A stretch of DNA of 64,000 nucleotides, taken from positions 1 to 64,000 of the forward strand of contig JAMCQR010000029.1 of assembly GCA_023379555.1 (NCBI GenBank). Reading direction: 5' to 3'. This DNA is from Thermoplasmatota archaeon. Its GTDB lineage: Archaea > Thermoplasmatota > Thermoplasmata > Thermoplasmatales > GCA-001856825. How positions within the stretch are numbered: position 1 is the stretch's first letter; each line of letters begins with the position of its first letter. Both the position numbers and the translations under genes were made by a program. Shown here piece by piece: positions 1-7,814 of this stretch. Below the pieces are notes generated by a model. It had not been told where the DNA came from, searched no databases, and worked only from the letters and a program-made list of their open reading frames with translations.

Positions 1-259
1 CCTTCATCTCCAGATCTTTCAGTTTCAGTTCTATCTCTCTTTTTTGCTTATCCATTTCGTCTTCTTTGGCTATAAGTTCCCGCTGCCTTCTGTTTAGAGA
101 CTCCGTCAAGTCGCTCAATGACTTATCTTTTTTGTTTAATTCTTCAGTTTTCTGGTTTAACGTAGACTCGTATTTCTTCAACTCCTCTTCTCTCTTTTTC
201 AGCGTTGCAATATAACCTTGTACCTGTTCCAAAATTGATAAGTCTCCCGGGTTTGCCAT
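1..259 (-). CDS. Coiled-coil protein, N-terminal part, cut by the window edge
   Basis: An open frame starts at ATG 259 on the minus strand and runs off the left end, giving 86 visible residues. After a short MANPGDLSILEQ start the sequence is almost entirely Lys/Glu/Gln/Leu-rich with heptad-like leucine spacing, so it should form a long coiled coil. There is no signal peptide or membrane segment in the visible part. An AT-rich TATA-like stretch lies at about 289-297, about 30 bases before the start. The family cannot be named from this fragment; SMC-like or cytoskeletal-type coiled coils are possibilities only. Confidence 0.75.
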   Translation of the reverse strand, partial: MANPGDLSILEQVQGYIATLKKREEELKKYESTLNQKTEELNKKDKSLSDLTESLNRRQRELIAKEDEMDKQKREIELKLKDLEMK

Positions 260-488
260 GGATATCCGTCTGTTATTTCATTCTACATTAATATAATTTT
301 CCCTTTGAAAACTTAAGTTGGCACTGTTTTGATTGACTTATTATCTCATTCTGAAAATACAATTTTATTGTCTACCCTTCCTTTGAATATTTGTGATTAA
401 ATAGATCCCAATTTTAAATGGGAAAGGATCAATCACCAAATTTCCTTTCCTGGCATTTAAAAAATCATAAACCATTTTGATAGACAAA

Positions 489-932
489 CTATTCTTTCAC
501 CGTTTGGAAAACTAAGTGTGAGAAAGTATTTTCTACTCCAGGAAATCCACGGATTTTCGTAATGACCTTGTCCCCAAGTTCCTTCAAATTTCTTGATCTC
601 ACTTTTACAAGTATGTCAAATTCTCCTGCGATTATGTGCACTTCTTCTACACCATCTATCTTCGAAATTCTTTCCGATAGTTCCTCCTGCGTGATTTCAT
701 TGTTCTTCTTGAATGAGATAAAGACATAAGCCAAAACATCTATCCCTAATTTCTCATAATTTAGTTTGACAGTGAATCTATCTATTGTTTGATTCTTAAC
801 CAATTTTTCAATTCTTTCAGCGGCAGTCACCCTGTTGATACCTAAATCATCTGCAATAGTTGTAACTCTTTCTCTACCCTTTTCCCGTAGATAATTTAAT
901 ATTTGAATATCAACCTCATCAATGTCCTTCAT
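489..932 (-). CDS. Lrp/AsnC family transcriptional regulator
   Basis: A 147-residue protein with the standard Lrp/AsnC layout: an N-terminal winged helix (about residues 5-60, beginning DEVDIQILNYLREKG) and a C-terminal RAM/AsnC ligand-binding domain (about 65-145) with the typical GVEEVHIIAGEFDILVKV core. Such proteins form octamers and sense amino acids. The gene is divergent from the asparagine synthetase at 1028, so local control of that gene is a natural inference, although Lrp proteins can also act globally. A TATA-like box at about 953-962 would place the transcript start at or next to ATG 932. Confidence 0.93.
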   Translation of the reverse strand: MKDIDEVDIQILNYLREKGRERVTTIADDLGINRVTAAERIEKLVKNQTIDRFTVKLNYEKLGIDVLAYVFISFKKNNEITQEELSERISKIDGVEEVHIIAGEFDILVKVRSRNLKELGDKVITKIRGFPGVENTFSHLVFQTVKE

Positions 933-944
933 AATGTTTGATAA

Positions 945-1000
945 TCAGATGCAATATAACTATTTTGCTACTTTTTGTTAATATTTGACTTATAAAAATC
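945..1000. promoter_or_regulatory. Divergent promoters for the Lrp gene and asparagine synthetase
   Basis: On the plus strand CTTATAAAAAT at 989-999 is a good TATA box, 30-40 bases before ATG 1028. On the minus strand a TATA-like element (about 953-962, plus-strand AATATAAC) lies about 25 bases before ATG 932. The two promoters are back to back within 60 bases, so one bound Lrp octamer could affect both. Confidence 0.55.
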
Positions 1001-1027
1001 TATATTTTACGTTCCTTTCTTAAATTT

Positions 1028-1954
1028 ATGCTAAGTGCTGATCCAGTACGGTACTATCTAAGCAGGAACAAGAAGGTGATTGAGGCGTCTCTCAGGGTAA
1101 ATACAATAGTGCGAGGATCCTTGAAAAAATTCCTCGACCTCAAGAATTTTATTGAGATAAACCCAGTGATTATTTCCCCCATATCAGATCCTCTGAACCA
1201 CCCGGTTAAAGACCCAGTCATAGATTATTACGGGAACCCATACAGGCTGACTAAGTCTATGATATTTCACAAACAACTAGCCATGATCTATTTTGAGAGG
1301 ATATATTCTTTTTCGCCAAATATTAGGATAGAACCGCTTGAGAGAAGAGTTACTGGTCGCCACTTGGCTGAATTCACGCAACTTGACCTTGAGGTTAGAA
1401 ATGCAAGGAGAGAAGACGTTATGGACCTTGCTGAAGATATGATCAATAAGGTGGTTGAAGACGTGGGGGAGCACGTAGAGCCTGAATTCCTGAATCCCAA
1501 ACTTGCTAAATTCAAAAAACCATTCAGGAAAATAAAGTTCCTAGATGCAAAGGAAGAATATGGAGATGATTTTGAATCTGCACTGAGCAACGAAGCGAAG
1601 GAACCATTTTGGATCATTGATATACCTCTTGATTCGCGGGAATTCTATGACAAGGAAACTGCCGCTGGATCTGGTATTCTGCGGGACATGGATCTAGTAT
1701 ACCCATACGGCTACGGAGAGGCTGTCAGTGGAGGCGAAAGGGAATACGAATATGAAAGAATCTGTGAAAGGATAAGGAAGAAGGGTCAGAACGAATCTGA
1801 ATTCTCCATCTTGCTTGAGGCTTCCAAGATAGGTCTGAAGCCTTCTGCAGGATTTGGAATAGGCATTGAAAGGCTGGTAAGGTTCATAAGGGGACTCAGT
1901 GATATAACAGATACAACTCTCTTCCCGAAAACAATTGGTGATCTGGTCTTATAA
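1028..1954 (+). CDS. asnA: Archaeal asparagine synthetase related to AsnRS
   Basis: This 308-residue protein is a class II aminoacyl-tRNA synthetase catalytic core without the N-terminal OB anticodon-binding domain. It shows motif 2-like residues (GRHLAEFTQLDLEV, about 121-134) and motif 3 (GFGIGIERLVRFI, about 276-288). Stand-alone AsnRS-like cores in archaea are known ATP-dependent asparagine synthetases that make Asn from Asp and ammonia without tRNA. The full-length AspRS at 48951 keeps the OB domain, which supports separate roles. A palindromic AT hairpin follows the stop codon. Confidence 0.82.
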   Translation: MLSADPVRYYLSRNKKVIEASLRVNTIVRGSLKKFLDLKNFIEINPVIISPISDPLNHPVKDPVIDYYGNPYRLTKSMIFHKQLAMIYFERIYSFSPNIRIEPLERRVTGRHLAEFTQLDLEVRNARREDVMDLAEDMINKVVEDVGEHVEPEFLNPKLAKFKKPFRKIKFLDAKEEYGDDFESALSNEAKEPFWIIDIPLDSREFYDKETAAGSGILRDMDLVYPYGYGEAVSGGEREYEYERICERIRKKGQNESEFSILLEASKIGLKPSAGFGIGIERLVRFIRGLSDITDTTLFPKTIGDLVL

Positions 1955-1988
1955 ATTATTTCATATTATTAAATATAAGCAAATAAAA

Positions 1989-2006
1989 AATTCAATTTTT
2001 TGAATT
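1989..2006 (+). terminator. Short AT hairpin after asparagine synthetase
   Basis: AATTCAA, a TTTT loop and TTGAATT form a perfect 7-bp stem 35 bases after the stop codon, inside an A/T-rich stretch. Archaeal termination depends mainly on T runs, so this is only a candidate terminator. Confidence 0.35.
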
Positions 2007-2115
2007 CAAGGGTGAAATAATGAGTGAACAAATATAAAAATAGCCATTTTGTATATAACTTCATAGCCTAAATTTATTAAGGAGAATATCATTAAGAGAC
2101 ACCGGTGATGATTGT

Positions 2116-3216
2116 TTGAAGTTATATGTCTACATAATAAGACGTCTACTCCTTATGATTCCGGTTTTGTTAGGAGTCATAGCAATTACATTTGCTTTGT
2201 CCCACGTCAACATTAACCTATTGATAAGTCAGTACTTAGGGAAAGTCCATAATCAAGTGGCTATAGATAATGTTCGTAAGGAACTTCATCTAAATGGACC
2301 TTTCTACGTTCAGTATTTTTACTACGTAGGCATCCTTTTTTCTGGTAACTGGGGATTCACTGCCCCGGGTGATGTACTAGGGGCAGGGAGATCGGTGGTT
2401 AGCGTATTTGAGATGAGATTCCCGCCGACGGCGGAGCTAGCCCTTATAGCAACAGTCATAACCATTTCTCTGGCTATTCCGGTAGGTGTGTTGAGCGCAG
2501 TCAAAAAAGACAAGCCTGCTGATCATATCACGAGATTAATAGCGCTTTTCTTTGTTTCTATACCGACATTCTGGTTCGGGTACTTGGTTTTATTAGCTCT
2601 GACTCCAGGAATCAGTATATTCCCACATATACTTCAAGATAACGGAGTGGGGCAGGTAGATTGGTCAAAATATGGTTTCACGGCAACGGGTGCGACTCAA
2701 CCCTGGGTCATGACTGGTGTTTATTCTGGACTGACCAGGCCTACAGGATTTTTACTAATTGACACTCTGTTATATGGGGACATCCCAGCTTTTCTTGATG
2801 GGCTGAAGCAGGTGTTTTATCCTGCGTTAGTTGTTGGACTGACAAGTTTTGGTTACTTCGTGAGATTCATGAGATCAAGCATGTTAGAGGCACTTGGTCA
2901 GGACTATGTTAGGACGGCAAAATCAAAAGGAATTCCATTAAACTATGTGATTAAAAAGCACGCAAGAAGAAATTCATACGGTCCAACAACAACAATCATG
3001 GGGCTATTTTTTGCAGGACTCCTAGGTGGAGTTGTGGTAGTAGAGAATATCTTTGGGTGGCCAGGGATGGGGTCCTGGCTTTATCAGGCCGCTGTAACAG
3101 ACGATCTCACTTCCATAGTTGCGACAACATTCATTTTTGCAATCATCATAGTATGCGCCAATCTGATAGTTGATATTCTGTACGCCTATTTGGATCCAAG
3201 GGTGAGATTAGAATGA
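2116..3216 (+). CDS. Oligopeptide ABC transporter permease, DppB/OppB type
   Basis: A 366-residue inner-membrane permease. The start is TTG 2116 (KLYVYIIRRLLLMIPVLLG), typical of DppB proteins, with a GGTGAT ribosome-site-like motif just upstream. There are about six hydrophobic segments, and the cytoplasmic EAA loop is recognisable near residues 270-300 (AKSKGIPLNYVIKKHARRN). It pairs with the DppC-type permease that overlaps it by 4 bases (ATGA). The long periplasmic-side loop between segments, about residues 170-220, is somewhat larger than in bacterial homologues. It is the first gene of a peptide-uptake operon. Confidence 0.93.
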   Translation: MKLYVYIIRRLLLMIPVLLGVIAITFALSHVNINLLISQYLGKVHNQVAIDNVRKELHLNGPFYVQYFYYVGILFSGNWGFTAPGDVLGAGRSVVSVFEMRFPPTAELALIATVITISLAIPVGVLSAVKKDKPADHITRLIALFFVSIPTFWFGYLVLLALTPGISIFPHILQDNGVGQVDWSKYGFTATGATQPWVMTGVYSGLTRPTGFLLIDTLLYGDIPAFLDGLKQVFYPALVVGLTSFGYFVRFMRSSMLEALGQDYVRTAKSKGIPLNYVIKKHARRNSYGPTTTIMGLFFAGLLGGVVVVENIFGWPGMGSWLYQAAVTDDLTSIVATTFIFAIIIVCANLIVDILYAYLDPRVRLE

Positions 3217-4154
3217 GTGAAAACCAACCTGTTAGAATTGAAAGCTCCTTCAGGAGGAGCTTAAGGACAAGAATGGAGTCGTTTATACGTTCTTTCTACT
3301 TCCTCACGAGGAACCCTTTAGCGGTCTTCGGCTTGGCAGTCGCATTATTCTATTTGCTTGTAGCAATCTTTGGCCCAATTATCGTTGGAGGGGACCCAAA
3401 TACGATGAAACAATACCTCATTATCAATGGAAGAAACGTTTACACCAATCCGCTCCCCCCCTCTCTGAGATTTCCATTTGGATTAACGTTTGGAGGATAT
3501 GACCTGTTAAACGGGATAGTGAAAGGTGCTAGAACCGATTTAATGATTTCGGCCGTAATCATTCTGATAGGAGCAATTATTGGCATTGCATTAGGTGCAC
3601 TCGCAGGCTATACCGGTGGAGTCGTTGATGATATAATTATGAGAGTTACCGATATATTTCTCTCTATTCCATTTCTGGTGCTTGCAATAGCAATGCTGGC
3701 AATCCTCGGAAGGACGCTGACAATCATGGTTGCTGCCTTCGTAATCGTGTGGTGGCCAACTTACACCAGAATTATTAGAGGACAAGTGCTGACTGTAAGG
3801 GAACTAAATTACGTTGAGGCATCTAGGGCTGCAGGAGCTGGATCATTAAGGGTAATTGGAAGACATATTCTACCAAACTCAATTTATCCTCTTTTCGTTC
3901 AAGGATCACTTGATTTCGGCAACGTAATAATTGGATTTGCAACTCTAAATTGGCTTGGTTTCGGATATGCAAATTATGCACTTGCCGAATGGGGAAGCAT
4001 AATGAACTTGGCAACCTTAGAGGGTACTAACGCAGTATTCCATTACTCGTGGACACTCTTGATTCCAGGGTTCACCATACTGTTATTCGTCCTTGCTTTG
4101 AATTTCCTAGGCGACGGGCTCAGAGATGTGCTTGATCCCAAACTAAGGAGATAG
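3213..4154 (+). CDS. Oligopeptide ABC transporter permease, DppC/OppC type
   Basis: A 313-residue second permease of the peptide importer. It has a cytoplasmic N-terminal tail, a first transmembrane segment near residues 40-60, an extracellular loop, then five further segments. The EAA motif is clear (EASRAAGAGSLRVIGRHIL, about 206-225). The start codon overlaps the stop of the DppB gene, implying translational coupling and one-to-one assembly. Only six bases separate it from the first ATPase gene. Confidence 0.93.
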   Translation: MSENQPVRIESSFRRSLRTRMESFIRSFYFLTRNPLAVFGLAVALFYLLVAIFGPIIVGGDPNTMKQYLIINGRNVYTNPLPPSLRFPFGLTFGGYDLLNGIVKGARTDLMISAVIILIGAIIGIALGALAGYTGGVVDDIIMRVTDIFLSIPFLVLAIAMLAILGRTLTIMVAAFVIVWWPTYTRIIRGQVLTVRELNYVEASRAAGAGSLRVIGRHILPNSIYPLFVQGSLDFGNVIIGFATLNWLGFGYANYALAEWGSIMNLATLEGTNAVFHYSWTLLIPGFTILLFVLALNFLGDGLRDVLDPKLRR

Positions 4155-4160
4155 ATTAGC

Positions 4161-5690
4161 ATGCAGGAAGTATTAGAAAAGGGAGCTGGAAAAACTGAGG
4201 AAGTCTTGAAAGTGAAACATCTCAAAACGCAGTTCTTCATATATGATGGAGTAGTGAAAGCATTAGAAGATGTTACATTTACGCTGCATAAGGGAGAGGT
4301 TCTTGGGCTGGTGGGAGAGACTGGTTGCGGGAAATCTGTAACTGCGTTCTCCATCACGAAATTGATCCAAGACCCTCCTGGAAGGGTTGTCAGTGGAGAG
4401 ATATTGCTTAGGAATCTGAATTTGCTGAAAAATAACGAAAAAGAGGTATCGATCAGATTAAATAGAAAACGACCAAGGGTAAAAAGGTATGAGAGGCGTA
4501 TAAAGAGAGATGAATTGTTCTACAACCAGATAAGAGGAAAAAGCATATCAATGATTTTTCAAGAGCCAATGGCTGCCTTGAATCCTGTATATACTGTTGA
4601 GGACCAGATAATCGAGACGGTCGTTCTTCACAGCAGGTGGAATCTTTTGAATGTCTCAAAAAATGCCCACCGGGATCTTGATCATTTAAAGAAACTTTAT
4701 GAAGATGTCCGGAATACAATCAGCAAAGAGGAGTCGAAGGACCTACTGGATTACAGGGACCAGATTAATGAGTCATTCCCAGAGGGGTTGATAAAGGAGG
4801 AGCTCATCCGAATTTCAAATTCCAACAAAGGAATTGAATCACTTTCAAAACACCTAGAACTGTTGATTTCCGCAGGATCCATTTACGGAAGTAAGGCAGA
4901 AAAATATGATGTGATGATGTCTAAAGACGAAGAAATAAACAGGATTAGAGAACAGTTATTGCTAGAGACGGATGAAAACAAGGCAATTGCAATGGAAAAG
5001 GAGCTTGTGAAATATTCCAAAAAAGTGAATTTAGTAAAACTGTCCAAACAGCTGAAAAGAAATAAGAAAGATGCTGTAATTGTAGAGGCCAGAAGAGAGG
5101 CTTTGAAACTCCTTGAAACCGTTAACATAGCAGATGCCTACGGCATTCTCAAGAGATACCCACACGAATTGAGTGGAGGGATGCTTCAAAGAGTTGTTAT
5201 ATCCATAGCGCTGGCGAATGATCCAGAGATACTTATCGCTGACGAGCCAACGACTGCGTTGGATGTGACAGTTCAAGCTCAAATCCTGGGAATAATGAGG
5301 CAGCTTCAGAGAGAGAAAGGGACCTCGATACTTCTGATCACACACGATTTAGGTGTTATTGCAGAAATGTGCGATAGAGTTGCAGTAATGTATGCCGGGA
5401 ACATTGCAGAATTAGGAACTGCGGACGAAATATTCCATAATCCAAAACATCCATACACCATTGGTCTTCTTTCTTCAATACCCAGAATTGATAACCCAGA
5501 TAAGAAACTTAAGAGTATTTCTGGCACTGTGCCGAATCTAATTTCGCCACCATCTGGCTGCCGTTTCCACCCTAGGTGCCCGTTTGCCTTTGATAAATGC
5601 AGGACAGATGTACCTATTCACGTTGAAGTATCACCAAATCACATTGTAGCTTGCCATCTATTCAATGGAACAGAGGTGACTGATTATTAG
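4161..5690 (+). CDS. Oligopeptide ABC transporter ATPase, OppD type with a large insertion
   Basis: This 509-residue ATPase energises the peptide importer. Walker A is GETGCGKS (about 52-59), the Q-loop FQEP is at about 133-136, the signature LSGGM at about 337-341, Walker B LIADEP at about 358-363, and a C-terminal oligopeptide-transporter Cys motif ([10 protein letters not shown]) is present. OppD proteins are usually about 330 residues. Here about 140 extra, highly charged, probably helical residues separate the Q-loop from the signature, with a smaller basic insertion just before the Q-loop. The reading frame is intact throughout, so this is a domain insertion, not damage. Confidence 0.92.
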   Translation: MQEVLEKGAGKTEEVLKVKHLKTQFFIYDGVVKALEDVTFTLHKGEVLGLVGETGCGKSVTAFSITKLIQDPPGRVVSGEILLRNLNLLKNNEKEVSIRLNRKRPRVKRYERRIKRDELFYNQIRGKSISMIFQEPMAALNPVYTVEDQIIETVVLHSRWNLLNVSKNAHRDLDHLKKLYEDVRNTISKEESKDLLDYRDQINESFPEGLIKEELIRISNSNKGIESLSKHLELLISAGSIYGSKAEKYDVMMSKDEEINRIREQLLLETDENKAIAMEKELVKYSKKVNLVKLSKQLKRNKKDAVIVEARREALKLLETVNIADAYGILKRYPHELSGGMLQRVVISIALANDPEILIADEPTTALDVTVQAQILGIMRQLQREKGTSILLITHDLGVIAEMCDRVAVMYAGNIAELGTADEIFHNPKHPYTIGLLSSIPRIDNPDKKLKSISGTVPNLISPPSGCRFHPRCPFAFDKCRTDVPIHVEVSPNHIVACHLFNGTEVTDY

Positions 5691-5700
5691 TGATATACTG

Positions 5701-6975
5701 ATGAGAGGAATTGGCCTGAGGAAGTATTTCCCTATAAAGGGAGGAGTGATGGGAACGACCAAGGGATACGTGTATGCTGTAGATGGAGTGAATATTACCA
5801 TTTACAGAGGGGAAACCCTTGGACTGGTGGGTGAATCCGGATGTGGAAAGACTACCCTAGGCAGAATTTTGATAGACTTGATAGGTCATACAAGCGGGAC
5901 ATTGGTATTCAATGATGGAAAAGCGCTGGATACTAACTCACAAACTGTCCCGTGGGACGAACTGCAACGTGAATATGACAACATAAAGACTCAAAATATT
6001 GCTGAAATGAGGAAAATGGAAAAGGAACTTCTTAAGAAGTACAATGTCAGAGACGTATACAGGACAAAAGGAAAAAAGAAGAAAGAGTTCAGAAGGACTG
6101 TTCAAATCGTTTTTCAAGACCCAATTTCGTCGCTTGATCCAAGAATGCTTATTAAAGACATTGTGGCAGAACCTCTCATTGTCAATAGGTTGCCAAAAAG
6201 GAGTGAGATGGCTAAAGGAGAAGGAACGAGCCAAGGAACCTCCGTAAATTCTCAAAATGTGAAATCCGAATCTATAAGAGAAATAAGAAGAAAAATGGTT
6301 CTGGACCTAATCACTGAACTTGGACTTAATGAGGATCACATGTATAGATTCCCACACGAATTTAGTGGAGGTCAGAGACAGAGAATAGCATTTGCGAGGG
6401 CAATCATAACAAGGCCTAGCTTTATAGTCCTTGACGAGCCTTCCTCTGCTCTTGATGTTTCTGTTCAGGCGCAGATTCTAAATCTTTTGAAAGATATGCA
6501 GAAGAAGTATGGAATGACTTATCTATTCATATCTCACAATCTTGCGGTAGTGAGACTTATGAGCGACAGAGTTGCGGTAATGTATCTAGGGAAGATAGTT
6601 GAGCAGGCGCAAACTGATGAATTGTTCGAATTCCCGATACATCCCTACAGCCAGGCACTGCTTACGGCGATACCTATACCTGATCCGAAGCTGAAGAGAA
6701 ACAGAATAGTGCTGTCTGGAGATGTCCCTTCCCCTGCGAATCCACCATCCGGCTGCAGATTCCATACAAGATGCAGATTTGCGACTAAGTTGTGCAGCGA
6801 AGAGGAACCTTTATTTAAGGAGGTTAGGCAGGGACATTTTGTTGCATGCCATTACGCAGAGGACATTCTCAAATCTGAATCCAAACTTTACGGTATCAAG
6901 AAGACCGCATATGATGCAGTTGACTCAACAGTAATTGCAAGAGAATCATCAGAAAAGGCAAATGAAGCTAAGTGA
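5701..6975 (+). CDS. Oligopeptide ABC transporter ATPase, OppF type with insertion
   Basis: The 424-residue partner ATPase. Walker A GESGCGKT is at about 44-51, the Q-loop FQDP at about 138-141, the signature FSGGQ at about 221-225, Walker B IVLDEP at about 242-247, and the C-terminal GCRFHTRC motif is typical of Opp/Dpp ATPases. Like its partner it is enlarged, with charged insertions of about 40 residues before the Q-loop and about 30 before the signature. Starting at ATG 5701 leaves a 10-base gap after the OppD-type gene. It heterodimerises with that protein in this family. Confidence 0.92.
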   Translation: MRGIGLRKYFPIKGGVMGTTKGYVYAVDGVNITIYRGETLGLVGESGCGKTTLGRILIDLIGHTSGTLVFNDGKALDTNSQTVPWDELQREYDNIKTQNIAEMRKMEKELLKKYNVRDVYRTKGKKKKEFRRTVQIVFQDPISSLDPRMLIKDIVAEPLIVNRLPKRSEMAKGEGTSQGTSVNSQNVKSESIREIRRKMVLDLITELGLNEDHMYRFPHEFSGGQRQRIAFARAIITRPSFIVLDEPSSALDVSVQAQILNLLKDMQKKYGMTYLFISHNLAVVRLMSDRVAVMYLGKIVEQAQTDELFEFPIHPYSQALLTAIPIPDPKLKRNRIVLSGDVPSPANPPSGCRFHTRCRFATKLCSEEEPLFKEVRQGHFVACHYAEDILKSESKLYGIKKTAYDAVDSTVIARESSEKANEAK

Positions 6976-7231
6976 AGAAGAAAGGAAGAAACTTGTAAGG
7001 GACCCCGGCTTAAGCTGGAGTAAATGGGCAAGATTCGTATTACTGAGATACTGGTACGTATTCTTTTCACTTCTAATTGATTTGGGGATACCTGTACAAT
7101 ACCTGGAAAATTACGAGCTTGTAGGAAGTAGATTTTCGTACTACGAGTTTCTTGCGTCTTTGATCTCAATCCCAGTACTTATGTATATAGAAATTATTCT
7201 TTATAGGAAATTATTTTTAAACTTTGAGTAG
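6962..7231 (+). CDS. Small membrane protein of unknown function
   Basis: An 89-residue frame from ATG 6962 that overlaps the OppF-type gene by 14 bases. It has a charged N-terminus ([14 protein letters not shown]) followed by two probable membrane segments (about 22-42 and 59-85). I do not recognise a family. The overlap with the transporter operon suggests co-transcription. An alternative in-frame ATG lies at 6935. It is less certain than its neighbours because it borders a decayed region. Confidence 0.5.
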   Translation: MKLSEEERKKLVRDPGLSWSKWARFVLLRYWYVFFSLLIDLGIPVQYLENYELVGSRFSYYEFLASLISIPVLMYIEIILYRKLFLNFE

Positions 7232-7309
7232 TAAATACCCCTGAATGCCAGCTTTTCATTCAAGCGGCACTATAATCTATTCTCAGTGTCGCTATGGAGG
7301 TGGAAAAGA

Positions 7310-7663
7310 ATGAAGAGAAGGAAAGTGAATAATGGAGACATGAACAACCATATGTTGGGTATAGACATCGGGGAGAGGGAGAGCGTGGCATCATGCATGT
7401 CTCCATCATGAGACATTATTGAAGATTCACATTTCCAGTGAATACCCATGGATATCTCAATGATGACCAAGACACTGATTTCTTTCTCGATAGAGTAAAA
7501 GAGAGGGAGTAGGGGAGAGGCGCCCAAGTTCTGTATGGACTTCCACGGGTGCTTCAGCTATTCCCATTACGGGAGATACGTATCCAGGAAGGAGGGTTTC
7601 CTGGATGGAATGAAGTACATCAGGTATTCCATAGGGGCAGTTCATTATAAGGATGAAAGCTAA
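7310..7663 (+). pseudogene. Decayed IS110-type transposase fragment
   Basis: A GGAGGTG ribosome site at 7296-7302 precedes ATG 7310. The translation soon reads LGIDIGERESVASCMSPS, which resembles the N-terminus of IS110-family (DEDD) transposases. It is then broken by TGA, and after one further frameshift near 7432 continues as PVNTHGYLNDDQD before TAG at 7510. A short frame from 7535 (MDFHGCFSYSHYGRYVSRK) may be a further scrap of the same element; this part is uncertain. No terminal repeats or intact transposase remain. It accounts for most of the 580-base gap between the transporter operon and its binding protein. Confidence 0.55.
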
Positions 7664-7774
7664 GAGGAGGGGTACACGTGTACTGGGGCGGGGAGTTGTA
7701 CCCAAGAGGGAAGAGAAGAAGAACTTGGGACAAAAACGACTTAGCTATTCATTAAACACAGCATTAAAATCGGA

Positions 7775-7814
7775 AACATTTAAGTATAAACTTTGTTTGA
7801 AGTGGTGTGGTTTT
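7775..7814 (+). promoter_or_regulatory. Promoter of the peptide-binding protein gene
   Basis: TAAGTATAAA at 7781-7790 is a strong TATA-like box. Initiation about 25 bases downstream falls at about 7808-7812, just before ATG 7815. This decides the start of the binding-protein gene: the frame stays open upstream to 7653, but that extension would lie before the promoter and lacks protein-like features. Confidence 0.6.

Noticed and set aside
7474..7492. ATGATGA followed by CTGA, like boxes C and D
   Set aside because: The spacing between the boxes is only 8 bases and no second pair or terminal stem exists; it is inside the transposase remnant.
7653..7814. 54-codon N-terminal extension of the binding-protein gene
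   Set aside because: The basic, non-hydrophobic extension would precede the TATA box at 7781 and contains transposon-scar sequence; ATG 7815 fits the promoter and the signal anchor.
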